64,000 bases of DNA. Origin: Streptomyces lichenis. Lineage in GTDB: Bacteria > Actinomycetota > Actinomycetes > Streptomycetales > Streptomycetaceae. Each line of letters opens with the position of its first letter. Within the stretch, counting starts at the first letter, position 1. Positions 1 to 8,880 of this stretch are shown one piece after another. The notes beneath the pieces are model-generated. The model saw only the letters and a program-made list of their open reading frames with translations, had not been told where the DNA came from and ran no database searches. Both the position numbers and the translations under genes were made by a program. The stretch lies in NCBI RefSeq assembly GCF_023218175.1, contig NZ_JALPTH010000005.1, positions 1-64,000 on the forward strand, written 5' to 3'.

Positions 1-171
1 CGCGGAGGCGGATGTCATGACGGCCTCGGTGCGCAGCGGGTTGATCTCCGAGACGGCGCCGACGAACGTGGTCTTGCCCACGCCGAAGCCGCCTGCCACC
101 ACGATCTTCGCGGAGGTGGTGGAGCGGCCGCCGCCGGCCGCCCCGTCGCCGCTAGAGCTTCCGAAGTCCAC
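1..171 (-). CDS. cvnD: Conservon GTP-binding protein CvnD, partial at the left edge
   Basis: Only the first 57 codons are present; the gene continues off the left edge. The N-terminus is a short Gly/Ser-rich leader followed by KIVVAGGFGVGKTTFVGAVS, a P-loop (GGFGVGKTT) typical of the small conservon GTPases related to MglA/Rab-like proteins. The GTG start at 171 lies inside the end of the upstream DUF742 gene, a 20-base overlap that fits translational coupling. As the last gene of a cvnA-B-C-D set it is expected to receive signals from the sensor kinase-like CvnA through the roadblock protein. The family assignment is firm from the P-loop and the context; its target is unknown. Confidence 0.9.
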   Translation of the reverse strand, partial: MDFGSSSGDGAAGGGRSTTSAKIVVAGGFGVGKTTFVGAVSEINPLRTEAVMTSASA

Positions 172-559
172 TGAGCACCCTTTCCAGCAGTGTCACATCC
201 GGCGTGCCGCCGGCCTCTCCGTTGCCCGGCTGGTGGATCGCCACCATGCCGGCCTCGGCCAGGTCGGCCACGAGGATGCGGGCGACGCCCAGCGGCATCG
301 ACAGCAGGGCCGACACCTCGGCCACCGACTTGACCTCGCGGCACAGGTGGCAGATCCGCTGGTGCTCCGGGAGCAGCCCGGAGAGGAGGGAGGGGTCGGC
401 CGTGGTGCTGACCAGCGCCTCGATGGCGAGCTGGTAGCGCGGCCGGGTCCGGCCGCCGGTCATCGCGTACGGGCGGACCAGCGGCTGGTCGCCCTCGTCC
501 CCGTAACCGGCGTCCATCGAGACGCCGTACGGATCATGAGAGGCGGGGGGCGGGGTCAT
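152..559 (-). CDS. cvnC: DUF742 conservon protein CvnC
   Basis: A 135-residue DUF742 protein. The first 30 residues are Pro/Asp/Gly-rich, then VRPYAMTGGRTRPRY leads into a winged-helix-like fold (about residues 50-125) containing HQRICHLCREVKSVAEVSALLSMP and GVARILVADLAEAGMV. DUF742 proteins are the third members of actinobacterial conservons and associate with the roadblock and GTPase partners. The start is supported by GGAGGACTC just upstream of the ATG at 559. It lies about 120 bases downstream of cvnB and overlaps cvnD by 20 bases, so all are probably one transcript. The biochemical role is not established. Confidence 0.93.
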   Translation of the reverse strand: MTPPPASHDPYGVSMDAGYGDEGDQPLVRPYAMTGGRTRPRYQLAIEALVSTTADPSLLSGLLPEHQRICHLCREVKSVAEVSALLSMPLGVARILVADLAEAGMVAIHQPGNGEAGGTPDVTLLERVLSGLRKL

Positions 560-680
560 TGAGTCCTCCAGTGACAGCAGGGTCTGCCTGTCGTCATTCT
601 GGGCCGGTGGGGGGCCGGACGAGGCGGCCGACGGTGATTGGGCGATGGGGCGCTGGTCGCGGGTGGGGCCGCGAGGCGCC

Positions 681-1103
681 TCAGCGGAGCAGACTGCCTT
701 GCAGTTCCGCCCGGAGGTCCGGGGTGAGGACGCTGCCCGCGCGGTCCACGAGCAGGGCCATCTCGTAGCCGACGAGGCCGATGTCGCAGTCGGGGTGCGA
801 CAGCACGGCCAGCGAGGAGCCGTCGGAGACGGACATGATGAAGAGGAAGCCGCGCTCCATCTCCACCACGGTCTGGTTGACCGCGCCGCCCTCGAAGATC
901 CGGGAGGCGCCCGCGGTCAGCGAGGTCAACCCGGAGGCCACGGCCGCGAGCTGGTCCGCGCGGTCGCGCGGGAAGCCCTCGGACATCGCGAGCAGCAGTC
1001 CGTCGGCGGAGACCACCACGGTGTGGGACACCCCGGGGGTGTTGTCCACGAAGTTGGTGATCAACCAGTTCAGGTTCTGCGCCGCCTGGCTCATCGGTCT
1101 CAA
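681..1103 (-). CDS. cvnB: Roadblock/LC7-domain conservon protein CvnB
   Basis: A 140-residue roadblock/LC7 protein covering the whole fold: NLNWLITNFVDNTPGVSHTV, then VVSADGLLLAMSEG and the conserved C-terminal half ending LDVDRAG-like residues (here ALLVDRAGSVLTPDL). Roadblock proteins act as adaptors or regulators for small Ras/MglA-like GTPases, which fits the CvnD partner. I take the TTG at 1103 as start because an AGGAG sits 7 bases upstream of it, inside the end of cvnA. An ATG at 1094 (MSQAAQNL) is the usual annotated start in relatives but is 16 bases from that site. The one-base gap to the cvnA stop implies translational coupling. Confidence 0.92.
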   Translation of the reverse strand: MRPMSQAAQNLNWLITNFVDNTPGVSHTVVVSADGLLLAMSEGFPRDRADQLAAVASGLTSLTAGASRIFEGGAVNQTVVEMERGFLFIMSVSDGSSLAVLSHPDCDIGLVGYEMALLVDRAGSVLTPDLRAELQGSLLR

Positions 1104-1104
1104 A

Positions 1105-4100
1105 CTAACGCTCCTGCTGGTGAGAGGTGCCGGCGCCGAAGCCGCCGCCGGACTGACCGCCCGCCTGGCGGCCCTGCTGGATACCGCGGCGGAGGTTGGT
1201 CAGACGGCCGCGCACGTCGTCGGGCGCGCGCGAGACCTGCGGACCCGGACCGGCCGGGCGGGCCGACTCCTGCGCGGTGCCCGCGACCAGGTTCTGGCGC
1301 GGGACCCGGCGGGGCAGGCCCGAGGTGGTGACGCCGCCGGCCGCGGGCTTGCGGACCCGCTCGGCCTGGCGCCCCAGGTCGTCGTTGGGGGTGGTGCGCC
1401 ACGAACCGGTGGTCGAGGCGTCCGAGGGCTGCTGGGCCGCCGCGCCGTGCTGCGGCTGCTGCGGGGAGACCACCGGGGTGGGCATGGTCTCGTCGAAGCC
1501 GCGGCCGCCCTGGCGCTGCGGGGCCTGGCCGTACGCGGGTGCCGGTTGGCCCTGGCCGTTCGGCGCGGGGTGGCCGTTCGGACCGCCCTGGCCGTGGGCC
1601 CAGTTGGTCTCCAGTGTGTCGTACAGCGGAGTGCGGCCGTCCCCGGCGTTCGGGGCCGGGGGCAGCGCCTCGGGCCGGGGCTGCGCCGGGAGCCCGGGCC
1701 GCTGCCGGCCGCCGTAGCCGCCGTCCGCGTTCCCGGCGGGCCGCTGCTGCGGCGCCGGAGCCTGCGGAAGGCCGTAGTCCGGCTGGGCGAACTGCGCGGT
1801 GGACGCCGGGTCCTGGGGAGCGGCCGGACGGGCGTGCTGCCCGGTGCTCTCCGGCTCCTCGTGGCCGCGCGGGGCGTCCAGCGGAGTGGTACGGGCCTGC
1901 GGCGGTACGGGCGCGGGGGCCGCGTTCCAGCCGCTCGGGTCCTGCTGCGCGGACGGTACGGGGCCGGTGGGCGCCGGGTTCCAGCCGCCGTCCTGCGCCT
2001 GCGGGGCGCGGCCCTGCGGCGGTACGGCGGAGGCGTCGGCGTTCCAGGCGGCCGGCTGGGGCTGCTGCTGCGGGGTCCCACCGGGCAGTTCGCCGCGGGG
2101 GGAGCCGGCGGCCGGTGCGGCCGGGCGCTGCTGCTCGCCGGAGCGGGGGCCGTTGCCGCCCGCGTTGCCCCAGACGTCGGAGCGCGTCGGTATACCGCCC
2201 TGCGGGGACTGCTGGCCGAGTGCTCCGGCGCCCGCGCCGGCGGGGGCGCCGAAGGCACCGGCGCCCTGGCGCTGCGGGTCGCCCGGCTGCTGCGGCTGCG
2301 CGGGGCGCTGCGGGCGCCCGCCCTGCTGGCCGCCGCCGAGCAGTCCGCCGCCCTGGCCGTTCTGCGGGTTGCCGCCGCGGCCGGGGCTGCCGTTGCCGGG
2401 CAGCGCCGCGCGGTTGCCGCCGGCGCCGAGCTGGCCGCCCGCGCCGCCGGGACGGCCCGGCAGACCGGTCCGGCCGTTGCCGTTGCCCGCGCCGGGCGGG
2501 ACCTGGCCGGGAGCGCCCTGGGCGCCGGCGCCCGGCTTGCCGGGAAGCTTCTTGCCCTGGGCCACGTCCACCGGGAGCATGACCAGCGCGGTGGTGCCGC
2601 CCGAGTCGGAGGGGCGCAGCTGGATGCGGATGCCGTGGCGCAGCGACAGCCGGCCGACCACGAACAGGCCCATCCGGCGGGAGACGGAGACGTCCACGGT
2701 GGGCGGCGAGGCCAGACGCTCGTTGATCGCCGCCAGGTCCTCGGGGGAGAGGCCGATACCGGTGTCGTGGATCTCGACCAGCACCCGGCCGTCGGGCAGC
2801 GCGTGGCCGGTGACCCGGACCTTGGTCTGCGGGGAGGAGAACGAGGTGGCGTTCTCCAGCAGCTCGGCGAGCAGGTGGACGAGGTCGTTGACGACCCGGC
2901 CGGCCACCTCGGTGCCCGGCACCGAGGCCAGCTCGATCCGCTCGTACTGCTCCACCTCGGAGGCCGCGGCGCGCAGCACGTCGACCAGCGGCACCGGGCG
3001 GGTCCACCGGCGGCCCGGCTCCTCACCCGCGAGGACGAGGAGGTTCTCACCGTTCCGGCGCATACGGGTGGCCAGGTGGTCCAGCTTGAACAGCGAGGAC
3101 AGCTGGTCCGGGTCGGCCTCGCGGGACTCCAGCTCGGAGATCAGCGACAGCTGGCGCTGGATGAGGCCCTGCGAACGGCGCGAGAGGTTGGTGAACATCG
3201 CGTTGACGTTGCCCCGCAGCAGGGCCTGCTCGGCGGCGAGCCGGACCGCCTCGCGGTGCACGTCGTCGAAGGCCGCGGCCACCTTGCCGATCTCGTCGCG
3301 GGAGTGCACACCGACCGACTCCACGGAGGTGTCCACGTCCTGCGGGTCGGACTCGGAGAGCTGCTTGACCAGCTCGGGCAGGCGGTCCTGGGCGACCCGG
3401 GTCGCGGTGTCCTGGAGCCGGCGCAGCGAGCGGATCATGGACCGGGCCACCACGAAGGCGCCGATCAGCGAGACGCCGAGGACGAGCAGGATCAGCGCAC
3501 CGTTGATCAGCGCGTCCTGCTGCTCCTCCTGGCGCAGCTCACGGGCGGTGGACTCCATCTCGCCCAGCAGCTGGGACTCGATGGTCTTCATCGCCCGCAT
3601 CTTGGGCTCTTCGGCGTCGGTCCAGTCCAGGTAGTTGCGCGCCTCGGACCGCTCCAGACCCTCCTTGGTGCGCAGCACGCCCTCGGAGTACCGCTCGGCC
3701 TGCTGCACCGAGGGGTTGTTGGCGCCCAGCGGGGACAGCAGCTCCTGGGCGTTGCCGCCGAGCGAGCTGTAGACCGCCTCGAACGACCGCAGCGCCTGCT
3801 GCTCGTCGCTGTGCGCGGCGTAGCCGTACTCGCGGTCGTTCTCGTCGAGCTTGCCCTTCTCCTTGTTCGTCTCCGGCAGCGCGGCGGCGATGATCGCGCG
3901 CTGGATGGAGGCGTACTCCTTGGCGGAGGAGAAGGCGGCCAGGGCCCGGGTCCGCTTGATCATCTCCGGGTTGCTGGTGGCCTGGGCCATGTCCTGGGAC
4001 AGGCCGATCAGCGAGTCGATCAGACGGCCGTAGCGCTGGACCGTCTGGAAGTCCTGCGCGTTGTCCGAGTAGGCGTTGGTCCGGATCCGGCCCAGGGTGA

Positions 4101-4824
4101 TGACCTGCGCGGCGATCTGCTCCACGTTGGAGCGGATGGACTGCAGCGCCTCGTTGCCCTGGGTGTCGCTGAGCCCCTCGGTGGCCTTGAGGAACCGCTG
4201 CTGCGCCTGGTCGGCCTTCTTGCGCCAGTCGGCGACCGTGTAGTCGTCCGAGGAGTAGCCGTTGGAGAGCGGACCGGCCGTCATGTCGCGCTCGTTCTGC
4301 AGCGCGGTGGCGAGGCTGGTCGCCTCCTGGGTCAGCCGGGTGAGCAGCTGCATGTGGTCCAGCTGCTCGATGTCGTTCATCGACTCGTTGATCCGCAGAC
4401 CGCCCAGGGTGGTGGCGGCGACCACGGGGAGGGTCAGCAGCGCCACCAGGCGGGTGGAGATGCGCCAGTTGCGCAGGGCGAGGCGGGAGCCGGTGTCGGA
4501 GGGAGTGGCCGACCTGGCCCGCGAGCCGCCCTTTCCGGCGCCCTTGGCACCGGACTTGCCGCCGCCCTTGGCACCGGGGGTGCCGGCCTCGGCGCCGGGC
4601 GCGCTGCCGCCCGCGCCGGGGTCCTCACCGGCGGCCGGGTTCTGGCCGGGGCCGCCGGGGCGCCCGGGGTGCTCGGCGCCGCCGGTCTGGCCCGGGTTCC
4701 GGGTGTGCTGGGGTGAGGAGCCGCGGTCGGACCCGCCGAACGCCTCCTGCTCCGCTGCGGCTTCCCCCTGGCCCTTGCGGGCCTGGGGACGCCCCGCGCC
4801 ATCCCTCTTGAAACGTCCCTGCAC
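1105..4824 (-). CDS. cvnA: Nitrate/nitrite-sensor-like histidine kinase-type conservon protein CvnA
   Basis: A large membrane sensor of about 1239 residues. In order: a charged, Gly/Pro-rich cytoplasmic head (residues 1-110), a membrane segment near 115-140 (LVALLTLPVVAATTLGG), an extracytoplasmic NIT-type sensor region, a second membrane segment near 435-460 (ALILLVLGVSLIGAFVV), a HAMP-like linker, and a GHKL ATPase domain with N-box NDLVHLLAELLENATSFS near 640 and G-box DTGIGLS. The last roughly 480 residues are Pro/Gln/Gly-rich and look disordered. The GTG at 4824 (VQGRFKRDG) is chosen because the frame upstream looks non-coding; a longer start at 5064 is possible. It heads the cvnA-B-C-D set. 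Whether it phosphorylates anything is not shown by the sequence. Confidence 0.9.
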   Translation of the reverse strand: MQGRFKRDGAGRPQARKGQGEAAAEQEAFGGSDRGSSPQHTRNPGQTGGAEHPGRPGGPGQNPAAGEDPGAGGSAPGAEAGTPGAKGGGKSGAKGAGKGGSRARSATPSDTGSRLALRNWRISTRLVALLTLPVVAATTLGGLRINESMNDIEQLDHMQLLTRLTQEATSLATALQNERDMTAGPLSNGYSSDDYTVADWRKKADQAQQRFLKATEGLSDTQGNEALQSIRSNVEQIAAQVITLGRIRTNAYSDNAQDFQTVQRYGRLIDSLIGLSQDMAQATSNPEMIKRTRALAAFSSAKEYASIQRAIIAAALPETNKEKGKLDENDREYGYAAHSDEQQALRSFEAVYSSLGGNAQELLSPLGANNPSVQQAERYSEGVLRTKEGLERSEARNYLDWTDAEEPKMRAMKTIESQLLGEMESTARELRQEEQQDALINGALILLVLGVSLIGAFVVARSMIRSLRRLQDTATRVAQDRLPELVKQLSESDPQDVDTSVESVGVHSRDEIGKVAAAFDDVHREAVRLAAEQALLRGNVNAMFTNLSRRSQGLIQRQLSLISELESREADPDQLSSLFKLDHLATRMRRNGENLLVLAGEEPGRRWTRPVPLVDVLRAAASEVEQYERIELASVPGTEVAGRVVNDLVHLLAELLENATSFSSPQTKVRVTGHALPDGRVLVEIHDTGIGLSPEDLAAINERLASPPTVDVSVSRRMGLFVVGRLSLRHGIRIQLRPSDSGGTTALVMLPVDVAQGKKLPGKPGAGAQGAPGQVPPGAGNGNGRTGLPGRPGGAGGQLGAGGNRAALPGNGSPGRGGNPQNGQGGGLLGGGQQGGRPQRPAQPQQPGDPQRQGAGAFGAPAGAGAGALGQQSPQGGIPTRSDVWGNAGGNGPRSGEQQRPAAPAAGSPRGELPGGTPQQQPQPAAWNADASAVPPQGRAPQAQDGGWNPAPTGPVPSAQQDPSGWNAAPAPVPPQARTTPLDAPRGHEEPESTGQHARPAAPQDPASTAQFAQPDYGLPQAPAPQQRPAGNADGGYGGRQRPGLPAQPRPEALPPAPNAGDGRTPLYDTLETNWAHGQGGPNGHPAPNGQGQPAPAYGQAPQRQGGRGFDETMPTPVVSPQQPQHGAAAQQPSDASTTGSWRTTPNDDLGRQAERVRKPAAGGVTTSGLPRRVPRQNLVAGTAQESARPAGPGPQVSRAPDDVRGRLTNLRRGIQQGRQAGGQSGGGFGAGTSHQQER

Positions 4825-5355
4825 TAGCGTCGCAACCTCTGGACCAGGCGTCCCGCCGCGTGAACGGCGAGGACGGTGTCGGCGTCGTGGAGCGCGAGCG
4901 CGCTCCTGTTCGAAGTGGTCGTCAATGACCGGCGCAGTCCCCCCTCCCGTACCGTCGCCCGGCGCCGCGCTGCGCCCCAGCGCGCCGGTTTCTCGTACGC
5001 GACGGTGCGGAGATTCCAGCACAGTGCCGGATCTCCAACAAGGCCGACGATCCGGCCTCCCCACTCGAACACAGCCGGTGAGAAGGGGATCACCTGCTGT
5101 CGAAGTCGATCAGGGAGCAAACGGACGTTCCCCTGCGTATCGCTCGATCGCGCAGGGACGGCGATCGGTGTCCCAGTCGCCATGATCAGCAGCGGAATGC
5201 AGCATTCCAGCACGGAATGTCCGTTTGCTGCCTCGGAGTTACGCATCCGGAATGCCGGATTCATCCCGCCGGGGGTGAGCAAACTCACATATGGATCGTT
5301 GCCTGATACCGGCATTCCACGGGAATCCCATGTTTAGCCTGACGCTTTACTTGGG
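4825..5355. promoter_or_regulatory. Long intergenic region with a cluster of GGAATG palindromic boxes
   Basis: About 530 bases lie between the divergent cvnA start and the next plus-strand gene. The stretch is less GC-rich than its surroundings and I see no convincing gene. Between 5194 and 5326 there are five GGAAT-type motifs: a perfect 15-base palindrome GGAATGCAGCATTCC at 5194-5208, GGAATG at 5214-5219, CCGGAATGCCGG at 5248-5259, GGCATTCC at 5311-5318 and GGGAATCCC at 5321-5329. GGAAT is also the -35 element of SigR-type ECF promoters; GGAAT at 5214 has a GTT 19 bases downstream. Whether this is an operator cluster or a promoter array cannot be settled by eye. Confidence 0.5.
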
Positions 5356-5652
5356 ATGGCCAACAGTCCACCCGGCGTCCCCGCGGCGCCCGTATCCGAG
5401 GTTCAGCAGCCACCGATGAAGACGACGAAGACGGCGAAGCCGGCCACCGCGACGGCGGTCATCCGCGCCACCGCCAACCCCCGCCGCACCACCCTGATGC
5501 ACCTCGACGGCACCGCCGGACTGGAGCGCGGCGCACAGCCGGAGTTCGCCCTCGAACTGCCCGCCGCCACGGCCAACCCGCGCCGCACCATCCTGATGGA
5601 GGCTCCCGAGGCCTTCCGGCTCCCGCAGTCCGAGGTCGCCCCCGCCGTCTGA
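5356..5652 (+). CDS. Small Ala/Thr-rich protein with two copies of a TANPRRTxLM motif
   Basis: I do not recognise this protein. It is 98 residues from the ATG at 5356, or 78 from a second ATG at 5416 (MKTTKTAKPATAT). Codon use with strong third-position GC runs clearly from 5416, so the shorter form is at least as likely; neither start has a well-placed ribosome site. The motif ATANPRRTTLM (codons at 5467-5499) recurs as ATANPRRTILM (5566-5598), exactly 33 codons later. There is no signal peptide, membrane segment or cysteine. It follows the GGAATG-box cluster and precedes the FAH-family gene. It could be a small regulatory protein or a peptide precursor; no function is assigned. Confidence 0.6.
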   Translation: MANSPPGVPAAPVSEVQQPPMKTTKTAKPATATAVIRATANPRRTTLMHLDGTAGLERGAQPEFALELPAATANPRRTILMEAPEAFRLPQSEVAPAV

Positions 5653-5782
5653 CCCGCGGCCCGGCCCGTCCCGGCCCCGCCGTGCGACCCGGCCGCGCCG
5701 CCGCGGTCCGAACCGGTCGCCCGCTCCGCGTTAGCCTGGGGTGTCACACTCCAACCAGCGGAAACAGGGGGCTCGGCAGCCC

Positions 5783-6571
5783 GTGCGCATCGCCAGGTTC
5801 TCCATCGACGGCAACGTCGCCTTCGGCGCGGTCGAGGGCGAGGCCGCCCCCGGCACCGCCGACGGCCTCGTCCTCGACATCATCAAGGGCATCCCCTACG
5901 GCGACTTCGAGCTCAGCGGCACCAAGGTCCCGCTGAACAAGGTCCGGCTGCTGCCGCCCGTACTGCCCAACAAGGTCGTCGCGATCGGCCGCAACTACGC
6001 CGAGCACGCCGCCGAACTGGGCCATGAGGTCCCCGAGGCCCCGGTCGCCTTCTTCAAGCCCACCACCTCGGTGATCGGCAGCGGCGACGCGATCGAGTAC
6101 CCCTCCTTCTCGAACGAGCTGCACCACGAGGCCGAGCTCGCCGTCGTCATCGGCCGGATGTGCCGCGAGGTCCCCCGCGAACGCGTCAAGGACGTCGTCT
6201 TCGGCTACACCTGCGCCAACGACGTCACCGCCCGCGACGTGCAGAAGCGCGAGCTCCAGTGGGCCCGCGCCAAGGGCTTCGACACCGCCTGCCCCCTGGG
6301 CCCCTGGGTGGAGACCGACCTCGACCCCGCCGACGCCACCATCCAGTGCACCGTCAACGGCGAACAGCGCCAGCTGGGTCGTACGAGCGACATGCTCCGC
6401 TCCGTGGAGGACCTGGTCGTCCACATCACCGAGGCCATGACCCTCCTGCCCGGAGACGTCATCCTCACCGGCACCCCCGCCGGAGTGGGGCCGCTCAACC
6501 CCGGCGACGAGGTCGCCGTCACCATCGAAGGCATCGGTACTCTCACCAACAGGGTGATCAAGCGTGGCTAA
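5783..6571 (+). CDS. Fumarylacetoacetate hydrolase family protein
   Basis: A 262-residue FAH-superfamily enzyme. The N-terminal third is variable; the catalytic core starts near residue 65 ([17 protein letters not shown]). Metal-binding acidic residues appear in [11 protein letters not shown] and in the DVTARDVQ stretch (near residue 150), and the C-terminal signature [13 protein letters not shown] is intact. Family members hydrolyse or decarboxylate beta-diketo and acylpyruvate substrates with a divalent metal; the exact substrate cannot be read here. The GTG at 5783 ([10 protein letters not shown]) is preferred to an in-frame start at 5741 because homologues begin at this motif. It overlaps gltX by 8 bases, so the two are probably co-transcribed. 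Confidence 0.9.
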   Translation: MRIARFSIDGNVAFGAVEGEAAPGTADGLVLDIIKGIPYGDFELSGTKVPLNKVRLLPPVLPNKVVAIGRNYAEHAAELGHEVPEAPVAFFKPTTSVIGSGDAIEYPSFSNELHHEAELAVVIGRMCREVPRERVKDVVFGYTCANDVTARDVQKRELQWARAKGFDTACPLGPWVETDLDPADATIQCTVNGEQRQLGRTSDMLRSVEDLVVHITEAMTLLPGDVILTGTPAGVGPLNPGDEVAVTIEGIGTLTNRVIKRG

Positions 6572-8039
6572 CGGCATGATCCGCGTACGTTTCTGTCCCT
6601 CCCCGACCGGCAACCCCCATGTGGGCCTGGTCCGCACCGCCCTGTTCAACTGGGCGTTCGCCCGGCACCACCAGGGCACCCTGGTCTTCCGTATCGAGGA
6701 CACCGACGCGGCCCGCGACTCCGAGGAGTCCTACACCCAGCTGCTCGACTCGCTGCGCTGGCTCGGCCTGGACTGGGACGAGGGCCCCGAGACCGGCGGC
6801 CCGCACGCCCCCTACCGCCAGTCCCAGCGGATGGACATCTACCGCGACGTCGCGGCCAGGCTGCTGGACGCCGGCCACGCCTACCACTGCTACTGCACCA
6901 CCGAGGAGCTGGAGACCCGCCGCGACGCCGCCCGCGCCGCCGGCCGCCCCTCCGGCTACGACGGCCACTGCCGCGAGCTGACCGCCGAGCAGGCCGAGGC
7001 CTACCGCGCCGAGGGCCGCGAGGCGATCGTCCGCTTCCGGATGCCCGACGAGCCGATCACCTTCACCGACCTGGTCCGCGGCGAACTCACCTTCACCCCG
7101 GAGAACGTCCCCGACTACGGCATCGTGCGGGCCAACGGCTTCCCGCTCTACACCCTGGTCAACCCGGTCGACGACGCCCTGATGGAGATCACCCACGTCC
7201 TGCGCGGCGAGGACCTGCTCTCCTCCACCCCCCGGCAGATCGCCCTCTACAAGGCGCTGATCGACCTGGGCGTCGCCAAGGAGATCCCCGCCTTCGGCCA
7301 CCTCCCCTATGTCATGGGCGAGGGCAACAAGAAGCTCTCCAAGCGCGACCCGCAGGCCTCCCTCAACCTCTACCGGGAGCGCGGCTTCCTCCCCGAGGGC
7401 CTGCTCAACTACCTCTCCCTGCTCGGCTGGTCCTTCTCCGCCGACCAGGACGTCTTCACCATCCCCGAGATGGTCGAGCGCTTCGAGATCGCCGACGTCA
7501 ACGCCAACCCGGCCCGCTTCGACCTGAAGAAGGCCGAGTCCATCAACGGCGACCACATCCGCATGCTGGACGTGAAGGCCTTCACCGCCGCCTGCGAGCC
7601 CTGGCTGCGCGCCCCGCACGCCAACTGGGAGCCCGAGGAGTTCGACCAGGCCGCCTGGGAGGCCATCGCCCCCCACGCCCAGACCCGGCTCACCGTCCTC
7701 TCCGAGATCACCGCCAACGTCGACTTCCTCTTCCGCCGCGAGCCGGTCGAGGACGAGGCCTCCTGGCAGAAGGCGATGAAGGGCGACCCCGCCGCCCTGC
7801 TCACCACCGCCCGCGCGAAGCTGGAAGCCGCCGACTGGACCAGCCCCGAGTCCCTCAAGGAGGCCGTCCTGGCCGCCGGCGAGGAGCACGGCCTCAAGCT
7901 CGGCAAGGCCCAGGCCCCGGTCCGGGTCGCCGTCACCGGCCGCACCGTCGGCCTGCCCCTCTTCGAGTCGCTGGAAGTCCTCGGCAAGGACCGCACCCTC
8001 GCCCGCATCGACGCCGCCCTGGCCAAGCTGGCCGGCTAG
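6564..8039 (+). CDS. gltX: Glutamyl-tRNA synthetase
   Basis: A 491-residue class I aminoacyl-tRNA synthetase that charges tRNA-Glu, and in most actinomycetes also tRNA-Gln before amidation by GatCAB. The HIGH-type signature is [10 protein letters not shown] (residues 12-21) and the KMSKS-type loop is KLSKRD (residues 257-262). The catalytic Rossmann domain is followed by the all-helical anticodon-binding domain in the last 150 residues. The length is normal for the family. The GTG at 6564 lies 8 bases inside the preceding FAH gene. The tRNA-Glu and tRNA-Gln genes it should serve lie 1.6 kb downstream. A strong hairpin at 8056-8087 follows the stop. Confidence 0.97.
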   Translation: MANGMIRVRFCPSPTGNPHVGLVRTALFNWAFARHHQGTLVFRIEDTDAARDSEESYTQLLDSLRWLGLDWDEGPETGGPHAPYRQSQRMDIYRDVAARLLDAGHAYHCYCTTEELETRRDAARAAGRPSGYDGHCRELTAEQAEAYRAEGREAIVRFRMPDEPITFTDLVRGELTFTPENVPDYGIVRANGFPLYTLVNPVDDALMEITHVLRGEDLLSSTPRQIALYKALIDLGVAKEIPAFGHLPYVMGEGNKKLSKRDPQASLNLYRERGFLPEGLLNYLSLLGWSFSADQDVFTIPEMVERFEIADVNANPARFDLKKAESINGDHIRMLDVKAFTAACEPWLRAPHANWEPEEFDQAAWEAIAPHAQTRLTVLSEITANVDFLFRREPVEDEASWQKAMKGDPAALLTTARAKLEAADWTSPESLKEAVLAAGEEHGLKLGKAQAPVRVAVTGRTVGLPLFESLEVLGKDRTLARIDAALAKLAG

Positions 8040-8055
8040 TCCCGCGTACGCCCCT

Positions 8056-8087
8056 GGGGGCGGTGGCCGACACCGGCCACCGCCCCC
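8056..8087 (+). terminator. Intrinsic terminator after gltX
   Basis: A perfect 14-base stem (8056-8069 with 8074-8087, arm GGGGGCGGTGGCCG) closes a 4-base loop 16 bases after the gltX stop. There is no U tract, as is usual for Streptomyces terminators. Confidence 0.75.
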
Positions 8088-8157
8088 TCGGTGTGTCAGC
8101 GCCCCCGGTTAGTGTTCGAGGCGATCACCGAACCGCCGCTCCCTCGGGGGGACAGCC

Positions 8158-8850
8158 ATGCCCATGACCGCGCCCGACCTCGACTGGTACTTCACGCCCG
8201 GCAACCGCTTCGAGCGGTCCGGGGACCATCCGCTGGCCGGCACCATGTCCGTGGTCCGGGCGCCCGGGGAGCTGTGGCTGCCGAGCGGGCGGGTCACCGC
8301 CTGCGACCCGTTCGTCTCGCTGGGCACCGGCGAGGCCGAGCCCTTCACCGCCGCCGTCCCGCCCGGGCGGTACCCGGTGGAGTGCGCCGTCGCCACCCTC
8401 ACCCACCCGGGCCAGGAGCCCGGCGACCGGCCGCACCAGCGGGTCGCCGCCGCCCGGCTGCTGATCTCCGGCGCCCCGGCGTTCTCCTGGGAACCGGCCC
8501 TCCTCGCCGGCCAGGACCTGTCCGAACTCGGTGACGAGGAGTTCTACGGGTACGGCGTGGACGCCGGCACCGGCTGCTTCTACGACGCCGCCTGCGACGA
8601 GTCCTTCCCGGAGGACGAGGACGGCGAGAGCCCGGTCTGGTACGCGCTCTTCGGCGGCGAGGAGCCCCCGGACGACCTCGGTCCCTACCTGGTCGACGCC
8701 CCGGAAGGCGGTCACAACCTGGTCGCCTTCACCTCCGGCTGGGGTGACGGCGCCTACCCGACCTGGGTCGGCCGCGGCGCCGACGGACAGGTGGTGTCCT
8801 TCGTCACGGACTTCCATGTGGTCCCGGACGGCGTGGGCGCGCGGGCCTGA
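8158..8850 (+). CDS. DUF4241 domain-containing protein
   Basis: A 230-residue protein matching the DUF4241 family: an N-terminal part with DPFVSLG and PPGRYPVECAVA, a middle segment YGVDAGTGCFYDA, and a C-terminal FTSGWGDGAYPTWVGR followed by VVSFVTDFHVV. No signal peptide or membrane segment is visible, so it is probably cytoplasmic. DUF4241 has no established biochemical function; related folds occur in some toxin-immunity settings, but nothing here indicates a toxin partner. ATG codons at 8158 and 8164 are both possible starts, with GGGGGGACAG just upstream. It lies between the gltX terminator and the HAD hydrolase gene. Confidence 0.85.
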   Translation: MPMTAPDLDWYFTPGNRFERSGDHPLAGTMSVVRAPGELWLPSGRVTACDPFVSLGTGEAEPFTAAVPPGRYPVECAVATLTHPGQEPGDRPHQRVAAARLLISGAPAFSWEPALLAGQDLSELGDEEFYGYGVDAGTGCFYDAACDESFPEDEDGESPVWYALFGGEEPPDDLGPYLVDAPEGGHNLVAFTSGWGDGAYPTWVGRGADGQVVSFVTDFHVVPDGVGARA

Positions 8851-8880
8851 GCCGCCGGCCGGCCCCGTAGGCTCGGCCCC

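Noticed and set aside
781..4716. Very long plus-strand open frame opposite cvnA and cvnB
   Set aside because: In GC-rich DNA the antisense of a coding gene often stays open. The sensor kinase and roadblock proteins on the minus strand are recognisable, and the plus-strand product is Arg/Ala/Gly-rich without any known domain.
4824..5315. A 163-residue minus-strand frame upstream of cvnA
   Set aside because: Base composition is not gene-like, it has no recognised domain, and it lies over the GGAATG-box cluster. It was treated as non-coding.
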